A stretch of 64,000 nucleotides of DNA from JAJZGK01 sp035538795 (lineage in GTDB: Bacteria; Pseudomonadota; Alphaproteobacteria; Rhodospirillales; Magnetospirillaceae), in NCBI GenBank assembly GCA_035538795.1, contig DATLJS010000060.1, positions 1 through 64,000 of the forward strand, read 5' to 3'. Shown here piece by piece: positions 48,749-56,944 of the stretch. Under the pieces are notes generated by a model. That model searched no databases. It was not told the DNA's origin and worked only from the letters and a program-made list of their open reading frames with translations. The position numbers and the translations under genes were made by a program. Position 1 is the stretch's first letter; every line of letters starts with the position of its first letter.

Positions 48749-50266
48749 TCAGCCGGCGACGCGGGAGCGCGCCGCCATCCACTCGTCCCACATCTTCTGA
48801 TCGGGAGATCCGGTCTGATCCAGGTTGTCGGCACCCAGATTGAGCTTGTACCACTTCAGCACGTCCTCGATGGAGGTGCCGCCGCAATTGCCCTGGAAGA
48901 TCTGGTGCACCGGCAGCCAGGCTTGGCTGTACTTCTCGGGTTCGTTGTCGAAGATGTCCTTACAGCCGTCCGAACAGGTGTGATAACGGTCGCCCTTGTA
49001 TTCCGAGGTGCGGAAACTGATGGTGCCGGGATCCTTGTGCTCGGTGTAGACCATGGGAATCTGGCAGACCGAGCAAAGCTGCGGCAGGGCGTTGTTGTAG
49101 AAACGCTTGCCCGCCTTCTCCATTTCGGCCCACTGCTCGAAGCGCGGACGATAGTACTTGTCGAAGGTCGTCGGATATTTCTCCGACAGCCAGTCCATTT
49201 CCTGGGCCGACGGCAGCCAGGTATGGAAACCGGCGGCGTGGCAGTACTGATAGAAGGTCGCCCAGTTCTGGTGCGAGATATGATCCGCCTCGGCGGTGGC
49301 GACGTCAGCGTATTTCGGCACTTTCAGGCCGTAACGGGCCAGATCCTGAAACAGCGAGCCGCCGGCCTCGGTGAAATAGATCTCCCAGGCTTCGCGCCAG
49401 GACATGATCTTCTTGGGCAGCATGTAATCCATCATCATGGCCACCAGGCCCAGCACGCGATGGCCGCGCCAGAACCATTTGTCGACCCATTTCTGCACGA
49501 TGGGCAGATTGCCGGGATCCTGTTCCAGCAGGAACTTGATGACCTCGATCCCCAGGGTCATATGGCGGCTTTCGTCGGACTGGGCCGAGAAACCGAACGT
49601 GACAGTGGCCAAATCGCCGTTATAGGCCGCCCCCGACATGAAGGGGACGAACAGTAGATTGGTCAGCACGTATTCGAAGGCGAAGCCGATGGCGATGAAA
49701 TATTCGAACGGCCCGGCGGTACGGGCGTCGTCGAAGAACGACTTGGGCACCGACAGATACCACACGCGGTCGTGCATGTGGGGGAACTCGTGGAAGCCGT
49801 CGAAGAACTTGTTGTAGTGGCTCAGGGTATGAATCTGGGTCTGCACATGGCGCAGTTCGTCCAGCGACTGCATCTGAGCGGCAACACGCGGTCCGACGCC
49901 GGGGATATGACGCCCCACATGGGCGAAACCGCGGTGGGCCTGATATTCCTCGGGCGAGATGCCGGTCAGGAACAGTTTGATGGCGTTGACATATTTCGGA
50001 TCGGACAGGTTCATCTGGCCGTTGTTTTGGGCGAAGCTGTCCAGCACGGCATAGAGCTTGCGCTCTTTCTCGGCCTGGAACTTCCAATAGCTTTCCATGG
50101 TCAGACGGAAAGGGTCTTCCCATTTCGACCAGTCGTGGATCTTGATCCCCTCGAACTCGGCGTAGGGATAGATCTTATCCATCGGCTGATAGGTAGGCTT
50201 CCAGTCGAGACCATGGGTCAAGAGCGAATAGCGTTGCTTCAGGCCCAGCTTAGCGGGTGCGTTCAT
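48749..50266 (-). CDS. dmpN: Phenol hydroxylase large oxygenase subunit P3 (diiron)
   Basis: A 505-residue catalytic subunit that hydroxylates phenol to catechol. The carboxylate-bridged diiron ligands are Glu107 (EEYQAHRG), Glu137 and His140 (LDELRHVQ), Glu198 (FEYVLTN), and Glu232 and His235 (SDESRHMT), the standard pair of ExxH sites. A Cys-rich YHS-like segment (LCSVCQIP...HTCSDGCKDIF) lies at about 405-460. Close homologues act on phenol; toluene oxidation cannot be excluded from sequence alone. Confidence 0.96.
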   Translation of the reverse strand: MNAPAKLGLKQRYSLLTHGLDWKPTYQPMDKIYPYAEFEGIKIHDWSKWEDPFRLTMESYWKFQAEKERKLYAVLDSFAQNNGQMNLSDPKYVNAIKLFLTGISPEEYQAHRGFAHVGRHIPGVGPRVAAQMQSLDELRHVQTQIHTLSHYNKFFDGFHEFPHMHDRVWYLSVPKSFFDDARTAGPFEYFIAIGFAFEYVLTNLLFVPFMSGAAYNGDLATVTFGFSAQSDESRHMTLGIEVIKFLLEQDPGNLPIVQKWVDKWFWRGHRVLGLVAMMMDYMLPKKIMSWREAWEIYFTEAGGSLFQDLARYGLKVPKYADVATAEADHISHQNWATFYQYCHAAGFHTWLPSAQEMDWLSEKYPTTFDKYYRPRFEQWAEMEKAGKRFYNNALPQLCSVCQIPMVYTEHKDPGTISFRTSEYKGDRYHTCSDGCKDIFDNEPEKYSQAWLPVHQIFQGNCGGTSIEDVLKWYKLNLGADNLDQTGSPDQKMWDEWMAARSRVAG

Positions 50267-50297
50267 GATGGCGTTTCCCTGTGATGTCGTTTGTGGA

Positions 50298-50567
50298 TCA
50301 GGACCAGGACAGACTGAAATAGTCGTCGTCCTCGTCCAGATTGCCGGCCATCGAGACCATGCTCAGGTGCAGTTCCTGAGGATCCCAGTTGCGGCCGATG
50401 CGTTCTTCGACCGAAGCCCGCTTGACAGTCAGACTGTCGTCGCGGTCGATCTTGACGATGCCGGGATAGGAGTGGACCGTGCAGTCGGGGTTGTCGCTGG
50501 TGATCGCCTCGATGATCGGGCGGGCATCGTCGGTGTTCTGCAGGGTGATGGAAACGATACGGGGCAT
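50298..50567 (-). CDS. dmpM: Phenol hydroxylase regulatory/coupling protein P2
   Basis: An 89-residue effector protein without cofactor, of the MmoB/DmpM family, that binds the oxygenase and is needed for full turnover. It starts MPRIVSITLQNTDDARPIIE, includes CTVHSYPGIVKIDR, and ends in an acidic DEDDDYFSLSW tail. The ATG at 50567 gives the usual family length. Confidence 0.94.
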   Translation of the reverse strand: MPRIVSITLQNTDDARPIIEAITSDNPDCTVHSYPGIVKIDRDDSLTVKRASVEERIGRNWDPQELHLSMVSMAGNLDEDDDYFSLSWS

Positions 50568-50581
50568 CTGTCCGATCCTTT

Positions 50582-51583
50582 TCAGACGGCAAGGCCAAGC
50601 GCGGCGGCGCGCTTCTTCAGAGTGGAGACGCAGATGTCGACGGCGGCCGGACCTTTGCCGGACCCCAGCACGCGCAGCGCCAAAGGCATCAGGGCCTCGG
50701 ACACCGCTGCACCCCACGACTTGAACCAGCCGCACAACAGTGCCTTGTTCTCCGGCGATTCGGCGGCGACGGCCTTGATCACCGAATCGACCCAGCGGCT
50801 ATGTTCGGCGAACCAGTCGTTCATGAATTCGGTCAGCATCGAGACGGCGGTGCCGCCCTTGTCGCGACCTTCCGTCTCGAACTGGCCGTAGACCAGGGGA
50901 TAGAGCAAACCGTCCAGACACAGATTCTGGGCGACGAACAGCTCGAACCAATCCTTGATGACGAAGCTGTCCTCCACCAGCTTGCGCAGAGGCTGCCATT
51001 CCGGGGCGTTCATCCAGACGCTCTTGGCGGCATCCAGGGAATTGCCCAGATTGCCGTCCAGCATCAGGCCGATGCGGCCGATGATCTGAGCCATGCCCAG
51101 ATGATCCCCCGCCGAGAAGATGCACGGTGCCGTCACCGCCGTGCCGTAGCCGCGGTCGCACAGGTCGGTGCAGTTCATGTTGGCGCCCCATTCCACATGG
51201 CGCAGCGGCAGCAGGTAAAAGCCGACGGCGTCGCGCCATTCCGGGGTCAGGCCGGTCATCATGCCGCGTTTTTCGACGAACTCGAAATTGCGTTCGGTGG
51301 CCTGATGCTGGGTCGCCCGGGCGATGTTGTAGGTGGCGTAGTAATACTGGCGGGGGTCGCGCAGCACGTACCAGTCCCGCATGCGGACGGCCGTGCGGGT
51401 TTCGTCATAGTGCCAGTGGGCCGTGTCCCACAAAGGCTTGTAGTGGAAATTGGCGGTAGCCTGAACGTCCAGGGTGCCTTCCTCGTAGCGCGAGGCCGGC
51501 TTGTCGGCGCCCAGACGCCGGGCGATGTGGCCGAAGGTGTTGCGCCGCGGCTCCACCTTCAAGGTCTTGATGTCGATTGTCAC
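50582..51583 (-). CDS. dmpL: Phenol hydroxylase subunit P1 (beta-type)
   Basis: 333 residues from a GTG start at 51583, backed by AAGGAGGAAC a few bases upstream and by a product that begins MTIDIKTLKVEPRRNTFGHI as in other P1 subunits. It has the ferritin-like fold of the beta subunit but no diiron ligands. HVEWGANMNCTDLCDRGYGTAV is a typical internal stretch. It forms the dimer core with DmpN and DmpO. Confidence 0.94.
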   Translation of the reverse strand: MTIDIKTLKVEPRRNTFGHIARRLGADKPASRYEEGTLDVQATANFHYKPLWDTAHWHYDETRTAVRMRDWYVLRDPRQYYYATYNIARATQHQATERNFEFVEKRGMMTGLTPEWRDAVGFYLLPLRHVEWGANMNCTDLCDRGYGTAVTAPCIFSAGDHLGMAQIIGRIGLMLDGNLGNSLDAAKSVWMNAPEWQPLRKLVEDSFVIKDWFELFVAQNLCLDGLLYPLVYGQFETEGRDKGGTAVSMLTEFMNDWFAEHSRWVDSVIKAVAAESPENKALLCGWFKSWGAAVSEALMPLALRVLGSGKGPAAVDICVSTLKKRAAALGLAV

Positions 51584-51653
51584 CGTGTTCCTCCTTGCTC
51601 TCCGTCGTTGTTCTTGCCGCCGGGCGCGGAGAGTGCCCCGGCATCCAGCGGAC

Positions 51654-51923
51654 TCAGCCGTTGGGGAAGCCGTATTGATGCGGTCGCCGGTAAAGCCCGG
51701 CCTGACGATCGGCCGAATTGGCGGTCGCCAGGCCTTCGATGGGGCCATCGGGGAGAGTCACGGTGGCGTTCTGCGCCTGACAGAACTCGCTGAATGCCGG
51801 AAACGGCATGATCAGCTCGACGGAAAGGTCGGCGTCGAGGATCGAGAATTCGAATTCGACGTATTTTCCGTTTCTGACCGATTTGACGCGGACGTGCCGC
51901 GCCATGGCGTTGGCTGTGCTCAT
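51654..51923 (-). CDS. dmpK: Phenol hydroxylase assembly protein P0
   Basis: 89 residues from ATG 51923; an ATG at 51950 would add nine residues. P0 is required for activity in vivo, probably for iron incorporation or assembly. ARHVRVKSVRNGKYVEFEFS and the C-terminal RRPHQYGFP match the family. It is the first gene downstream of the sigma-54 promoter. Confidence 0.9.
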   Translation of the reverse strand: MSTANAMARHVRVKSVRNGKYVEFEFSILDADLSVELIMPFPAFSEFCQAQNATVTLPDGPIEGLATANSADRQAGLYRRPHQYGFPNG

Positions 51924-51988
51924 GATCCCAAACGATCCCTGTCGTTTCATTTTGGGGCCGGGTTCCGGCTTCCGTCAGGGATGGGAAG

Positions 51989-52004
51989 AGCAAGCGGCGT
52001 GCCA
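51989..52004 (-). promoter_or_regulatory. Sigma-54 promoter of dmpKLMNOP
   Basis: On the minus strand the sequence reads TGGCACGCCGCTTGCT, an exact match to TGGCAC-N5-TTGCW. The expected start is near 51978, about 55 bases before dmpK. Confidence 0.9.
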
Positions 52005-52069
52005 TATGCCGAAATTTGCAGAATTCTCACATATTCGAAAAAATATCGGTTATTTTGGCTGCTGCAGTA

Positions 52070-52085
52070 TTGATGAAATCGTCAC
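52070..52085. promoter_or_regulatory. Activator site UAS1
   Basis: TTGATGAAATCGTCAC has TTGA-N8-TCAA-type symmetry as in XylR/DmpR enhancers. It lies about 92-107 bp upstream of the predicted start and is a 15/16 match to the reverse complement of UAS2. Confidence 0.75.
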
Positions 52086-52110
52086 CCCCCTCCGAAGCGG
52101 CCCTGCAGAT

Positions 52111-52126
52111 TTGACGATTTCATCAA
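52111..52126. promoter_or_regulatory. Activator site UAS2
   Basis: TTGACGATTTCATCAA is a TTGA-N8-TCAA site about 133-148 bp upstream of the predicted start and 41 bp centre to centre from UAS1. It lies 74 bases before the activator gene, so autoregulation is possible. Confidence 0.78.
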
Positions 52127-52199
52127 AAGGCGGAAACGGCGGTGGCTGAAAAAACGGGCGACAGATCCCGAAGGCCGCCTTCGCTGGGAGTGACGTGCA

Positions 52200-53978
52200 G
52201 TGAGCCAACATAAGACGTCCGGAACCCCGAACGGGTTTCCGGCTGACGACGGCGTCAGCGTGCCCTTGATGGGCGGGCCGGACGGCCTTAACCCGGAATT
52301 CGCCGATCTCTCGGCCCGGCTGCGCTTCTGTCCCAAGGACGGGCGCATCTGGCTGGACGAACAGCGCATGCTGCTGCTGCATCTGTCCGCCCTGGCCGGA
52401 CTGCGCCACGAACTGGTGACGTCGTTGGGAGTTCCGGCGGCGCGCGGTCTGTTGACCCGCATGGGCTATACCTCGGGCTGCAAGGACGCCCAATTGGCCA
52501 AACGGCTGCGCGGGAATTCCGTCCAGGCTTTTCTGGCCGGACCGCAATTGCACGCCCTGGAAGGCATCGTCTCGGTGGAAACCATCCGCGCCGAGGTGGA
52601 TCTGGAGGCCGGTCACCATTACGGCGAATTCATCTGGCACTGCTCATCGGAGGTCGACGCCCATTTCGCCGCTTTCGGCATGAGCGCCGAGCCGGTCTGC
52701 TGGATGCAGATCGGTTACGCCACCGGCTATACCAGCGTCTTCATGGGACAGCCGATCCTATACCGCGAGGTCGAATGCCGGGGGGCCGGCAGTCCCCATT
52801 GCCGCATCGTCGGCAAGCCGGTCCACGAATGGGATGATCCCAATTCCGACATGACCTATTTCCAGCCGGGCGGCCTGGCCAGTCTGGTGGAGCGGACGGA
52901 ACCTGCATCCCCCAACCTGACGCCGCCTCCCGAGGCCGCTCCGGCGCAGGGTCCGGCCGGTCTGGTGGGCGTGTCGTCGGGCTTCAGCGGCGCCCACCAG
53001 CTTTTGAGGAAAGTCGCCGGCACCGACGCCACCGTTCTGTTCCTGGGGGAAACCGGAGTCGGCAAGGAAATGTTCGCCCGCACCCTGCACGCCTCGGGCA
53101 AGCGTTCGGACAAAGCCTTCATCGCCGTCAACTGCGCCGCCATCCCCGAGAACCTGATGGAGTCGGAGCTGTTCGGCGTCGAGCGCGGGGCGTTCACCGG
53201 AGCTGTGCAGTCCCGCCCCGGCAAATTCGAACGGGCCAACGGCGGCACCATTTTTCTCGATGAGATCGGCACCTTGAACCTGCCCGCCCAGAGCAAATTG
53301 CTGCGGGCCTTGCAAGAGCGGGAAATCGAGCCGGTGGGCGGCACGGCGACCCGGCGGATCGACGTGCGGGTGGTCGCCGCCACCAACGTCGACCTGCGCA
53401 AAGCCGTGCAGCGGGGCGAGTTCCGCGAAGACCTGTTCTTTCGGCTGAACGTCTTTCCGGTCCGCATCCCGCCATTACGGGAACGGCGCGAGGACATCCC
53501 GTTGCTGGTCCGGCACTTTCTGGCCAAATACTGCGCCCGCTACGGCCAGAGCGTCGCCGGCGTCAGCGACCGGGCCATGGACCGGCTGATGGATTACGAT
53601 TATCCCGGCAACGTCCGCGAACTGGAAAACATCGTCGAGCGAGCCGTCATCCTTTGCCCCAACGAAACCACCCCCATTGACGTCGGGCACCTGTTCGCCC
53701 AAGGCGGCGAGGTGTTGTCGCCGTTCCTGGGCGTCGGACGGGACGGACAGTTGACCGAAGGAGCGCGCCCGCCGGTCGCGGCCCCGGCGCCGAACAACGG
53801 CGTGCCGGCGCTGGACCAGCTGCTGTCCTGCGATCTGCCGCTGGATACCCTGGAAAGCATGATCATCGAAGCGGCGGTGGAGCGGTCGGACGGCAATCTG
53901 TCGGAAGCCGCCCGCAAGCTGGGGCTGACCCGCGCTCAGTTGGCCTATCGCTATCGCAAAGCCCAGGGAGAAAGCTAA
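52200..53978 (+). CDS. dmpR: Phenol-responsive sigma-54 activator (DmpR/MopR/XylR family)
   Basis: 592 residues from a GTG start. The XylR_N/V4R sensor (about 25-230) keeps zinc ligands Cys167, Glu190, Cys193 and Cys201 at the same spacing as MopR, plus the phenol-contacting His118 and Trp146. The AAA+ domain has Walker A GETGVGKE, the sigma-54 loop GAFTGA and Walker B GGTIFLDEIG. A Fis-type helix-turn-helix ends the protein (LSEAARKLGLTRAQLAYRYRK). It is divergent from dmpK with its binding sites between. Phenol is the predicted inducer. Confidence 0.95.
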   Translation: MSQHKTSGTPNGFPADDGVSVPLMGGPDGLNPEFADLSARLRFCPKDGRIWLDEQRMLLLHLSALAGLRHELVTSLGVPAARGLLTRMGYTSGCKDAQLAKRLRGNSVQAFLAGPQLHALEGIVSVETIRAEVDLEAGHHYGEFIWHCSSEVDAHFAAFGMSAEPVCWMQIGYATGYTSVFMGQPILYREVECRGAGSPHCRIVGKPVHEWDDPNSDMTYFQPGGLASLVERTEPASPNLTPPPEAAPAQGPAGLVGVSSGFSGAHQLLRKVAGTDATVLFLGETGVGKEMFARTLHASGKRSDKAFIAVNCAAIPENLMESELFGVERGAFTGAVQSRPGKFERANGGTIFLDEIGTLNLPAQSKLLRALQEREIEPVGGTATRRIDVRVVAATNVDLRKAVQRGEFREDLFFRLNVFPVRIPPLRERREDIPLLVRHFLAKYCARYGQSVAGVSDRAMDRLMDYDYPGNVRELENIVERAVILCPNETTPIDVGHLFAQGGEVLSPFLGVGRDGQLTEGARPPVAAPAPNNGVPALDQLLSCDLPLDTLESMIIEAAVERSDGNLSEAARKLGLTRAQLAYRYRKAQGES

Positions 53979-54688
53979 ACCGCCGAACCGAACCAACTGC
54001 CGTCGGCGATGCCGTCGGCCAGGGTGGCGGCGGAATGCCGGATATGATCGACCAGCAGATCGCCCGCCCGTTCGGCGTCGCGGGCGATGGCCGCTTTATG
54101 CAGCGCCTGATGTTCCTGAATCGCCGCCTGCGGCACCGGGCGGCGTCCGCCCAGCAACCGGCGATAGCGTTCATGCTGACGGTAGAAATTATCGCTGATT
54201 TCGCGCAGGCGGCGGATCGGACAGGCCGAGATCAAGGCGATGTGAAAGACATGATTGCGCTGTTCCCAGACATCGACGCCGGCGCGCACGTCTTCCGCCT
54301 GAGACGGATCGTCCTCCACCAAGGCGGCATAGCTGTCCATCACCGTCGCTTCCCAAGCGGCGCCGCCGGATTGTACGGAACGCACCAGGGTTTCCCGTTC
54401 GATAAAGACACGGGTTGCGGTCAATTCCTCCAAATCGGCCACCGACACCGGGTTGATGCGCAGCGCCGCCGGACCGTCCTGATGCGCCAGTCCTTCGTTG
54501 GTCAAACGCACGATGGCCTGGCGCAGATCGGTCGTGGTCTGGAAGAAGCGGCGCATCAGCTCCACCAGTTCGACTTTCGAGCCGGGAGCCAGATGACCGG
54601 ATAGAATTTCCTCGACCACCTGATCATAGCCCGATTGCTGCGACGAAGCGGTATGCCAGGGAGTGGGAATGATCTTGCCGCCGGTCAT
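53975..54688 (-). CDS. GntR-family regulator, FCD subfamily
   Basis: A 237-residue regulator. The winged helix is somewhat divergent (VELVELMRRFFQTTTDLRQAIVRL then EGLAHQDGPAALRI), and the FCD ligand domain has HVFHIALISACP and HQALHKAAIARD. It is the last gene of the meta-cleavage cluster on the minus strand, 80 bp after dmpD, and is convergent with dmpR with a four-base overlap. It probably responds to a pathway intermediate, giving a second control layer. Ligand unknown. Confidence 0.85.
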   Translation of the reverse strand: MTGGKIIPTPWHTASSQQSGYDQVVEEILSGHLAPGSKVELVELMRRFFQTTTDLRQAIVRLTNEGLAHQDGPAALRINPVSVADLEELTATRVFIERETLVRSVQSGGAAWEATVMDSYAALVEDDPSQAEDVRAGVDVWEQRNHVFHIALISACPIRRLREISDNFYRQHERYRRLLGGRRPVPQAAIQEHQALHKAAIARDAERAGDLLVDHIRHSAATLADGIADGSWFGSAV

Positions 54689-54767
54689 GGCCGTGCCTGT
54701 TCATGCTGAAAAAGGATACGGACAAAACCTTGCCAGATCAGGAGAGCCGGATCAAAGCCCATGCCGT

Positions 54768-55595
54768 TCAGGCTTCCCCCAAGAAATCGCCGACAAGACG
54801 AACGAACCGGGCGGCATGCTCGATCTGCACCCAATGGCCGCAGCAGCCGAAGACATGCAGCTGCGAACGGTTGATCCAGCGGTTGAGGATCAGGGAGTTC
54901 TCCAAGGGAATCACCCGATCATCGCGGCCATGCAGAATCAGCGTTTCGTGAGAAATGGCGCGGATGTCGTCCTCGCTTTGGGCCATGGCGTCGACCCAGC
55001 GCTGACGCGGCGCCGGAAACATGGCGGCAAAGGACTCCTGAAAGCCGGGACGAATGCTGGCCTCGAAGCGCAGCCGGGCCAATTCGTCGGTCACCAGGGT
55101 ACGGTCATAGGCGAAGATGTCCAGCAACCGGCGCATGGCCACCAGCGACGGGGCATATCCCCACACGGCGTCCAGTTCCGGCGTGATCTCGAAAGGCACG
55201 CCGACGCTGCCCATCAGCACAAGGCGCCGCACCCGGTCGGGATGGCGGATGGCCATCGCCAGGGCCAGGGCTCCGCCGAAGGAATTGCCCACCAGATCGG
55301 CCTGGGAAATATCCAGGGCGTCCATCAGGCCGACCAACTGGCCGACCCAGCCGTCCATGGAATAGCGGACGCCGGGCACCCGTTCGCTGAATCCGAAACC
55401 GGCCATGTCCGGAGCGATCACCCGGCGTTTCCTGGACAATTCCGGAATGGCCAGGCGCCAATTGGCCCAGGCGCTGACGCCGGGACCGGAACCGTGGATC
55501 ATCAACAGCGGGAAGCCTTGCCCCTCGTCGTGATAATTGGTCAAGGCCCCGCCCACCAGAATGCTGGAGGCGATTTCCGGATTCTGACGCGCCAT
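54768..55595 (-). CDS. dmpD: 2-Hydroxymuconic semialdehyde hydrolase
   Basis: A 275-residue alpha/beta hydrolase of the meta-cleavage type. The oxyanion segment is MIHGSGPGVSAWANW, the nucleophile Ser105 is in GNSFGGAL, and the acid and base lie in LHGRDDRVIP and CGHWVQIEH. It hydrolyses 2-hydroxymuconic semialdehyde to 2-oxopent-4-enoate and formate, the alternative to the DmpC branch. It lies after the chemoreceptor gene. Confidence 0.92.
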   Translation of the reverse strand: MARQNPEIASSILVGGALTNYHDEGQGFPLLMIHGSGPGVSAWANWRLAIPELSRKRRVIAPDMAGFGFSERVPGVRYSMDGWVGQLVGLMDALDISQADLVGNSFGGALALAMAIRHPDRVRRLVLMGSVGVPFEITPELDAVWGYAPSLVAMRRLLDIFAYDRTLVTDELARLRFEASIRPGFQESFAAMFPAPRQRWVDAMAQSEDDIRAISHETLILHGRDDRVIPLENSLILNRWINRSQLHVFGCCGHWVQIEHAARFVRLVGDFLGEA

Positions 55596-55615
55596 GGCGT
55601 TTTTCCCTTCCGATC

Positions 55616-56893
55616 TCAGGCTTCGTCCAAGCCGGCCCGCAGGCTGGCCAGGAAATTGCGGACCTCCGCGTCCAGAGAGGCGCTTTCTCCGCCCAGCTTT
55701 TCCGCCTCGCCAATCATATGACGGGCGATGTCGTTGGTTTCTCCGGCGGCGCGGGCGACACCGCCGATGCTTTCCGCCACCTGGCGGGTGCCGGCGCTCA
55801 GGCTTTCAATGTTGCGGGCGATCTGGCTGGTGGCTCCGCCCTGTTCGGCCACGGCGTCGGCGATGGCCTTCGACATGCCGCTGATGCGGTCGACGGTGCG
55901 GGTCATCTCCTCCACCGACTTGACCGCTTCCTGGGTTTCGCTTTGCACAGCGGCGATGTGGCGGGCGATTTCCTCGGTGGCCCGCGCCGTCTGGCTGGCC
56001 AGATGCTTGACCTCTCCGGCCACCACGGCGAAGCCCTTGCCGGATTCCCCGGCCCTTGCCGCCTCGATGGTGGCGTTCAGCGCCAGCAGATTGGTCTGCG
56101 AGGCGATGTCGTTGATCAGACCGATGATATCGCCGATCTCGCGGGCGGATTCCGACAAACCGTCGATGCGGCGGCTGGCCGTCGCCGCCTGGGACACCGC
56201 TTCTTGAATGGTGGCGGCAGCGGCATGGACCTGCCCCAGAATGGCGTCGATGGACGCGGAAAGCTCGCTGCTGGCCGCCGATACCTGTTGAGCGTTGGAC
56301 GACGCCGATTCGATGACATCGGACACCGTGGCGCTTTGTTGCGCCGTATCCTCGGCATTGCCGATCATCTGCCCGGCCGACGCTCGCAAACGCTCGATCG
56401 AAGCCGACAGGGAACGCACCACGCCTTGCACGTCCTCCTCCAGACGGGCGGCCAGATCGGCGGTCGCCTGACGGCGCTGATTCCGCTGGGCGACCTCGGT
56501 CTCGTTGTCACGCAGGGTAACGATCAGCACCGGCTCGGTCACCAGCATGGCCGCCGTCAACGTCACCCAGACATTGAAATCGCGCCCGTCGTCCAGGCGT
56601 CGATGAATCCATTCGAACTGCGCCCGCCCCTCGGTGATCGCCTGATGGATCAGCCGGTCGGCCAAGTCCTGGGACGAGACGCCGCCCGCTTGCAGCGGCG
56701 GCGACAGCTCTCCAGGATGGCGGCCGACGATCTGGTCTTTGGAGGCGGCCCCGAAATAGGCCTGAAGGGCCGGATTGCAGTGCAGAACCATCTTCTCGTT
56801 GACGATCATGATCCCGACGGAACAGGCCTGAAAGGCGAACAGCCCGAGATCGGCGGCCGCGCTGTTTTTCCGATTTTTGAGAAAGCTGAACAT
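55616..56893 (-). CDS. Soluble methyl-accepting chemotaxis protein with PAS domain
   Basis: A 425-residue chemoreceptor. A PAS-type sensor lies at about 15-130 (GIMIVNEKMVLHCNPALQAYFG), and the MA signalling domain covers the rest, with the hairpin-tip sequence NLLALNATIEAARAGESGKGF and EVKHLASQTARATEEI. No transmembrane segment is seen, so it is cytoplasmic. It is embedded in the phenol meta-cleavage genes between the outer-membrane protein and dmpD, suggesting metabolism-dependent or direct taxis toward aromatics. A terminator-like hairpin lies just upstream. Confidence 0.92.
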   Translation of the reverse strand: MFSFLKNRKNSAAADLGLFAFQACSVGIMIVNEKMVLHCNPALQAYFGAASKDQIVGRHPGELSPPLQAGGVSSQDLADRLIHQAITEGRAQFEWIHRRLDDGRDFNVWVTLTAAMLVTEPVLIVTLRDNETEVAQRNQRRQATADLAARLEEDVQGVVRSLSASIERLRASAGQMIGNAEDTAQQSATVSDVIESASSNAQQVSAASSELSASIDAILGQVHAAAATIQEAVSQAATASRRIDGLSESAREIGDIIGLINDIASQTNLLALNATIEAARAGESGKGFAVVAGEVKHLASQTARATEEIARHIAAVQSETQEAVKSVEEMTRTVDRISGMSKAIADAVAEQGGATSQIARNIESLSAGTRQVAESIGGVARAAGETNDIARHMIGEAEKLGGESASLDAEVRNFLASLRAGLDEA

Positions 56894-56902
56894 GACGCCC
56901 CT

Positions 56903-56934
56903 GAGAAAAGGCGGACCCGTCAGACAGGTCCGCC
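56903..56934 (-). terminator. Terminator between the outer-membrane protein and chemoreceptor genes
   Basis: On the minus strand GGCGGACC and GGTCCGCC form an eight-base stem with a nine-base loop, followed by TTTTCTC. It should end or attenuate the upstream dmp transcript before the chemoreceptor, whose start is ten bases further on. Confidence 0.75.
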
Positions 56935-56944
56935 CGGAAACAGA

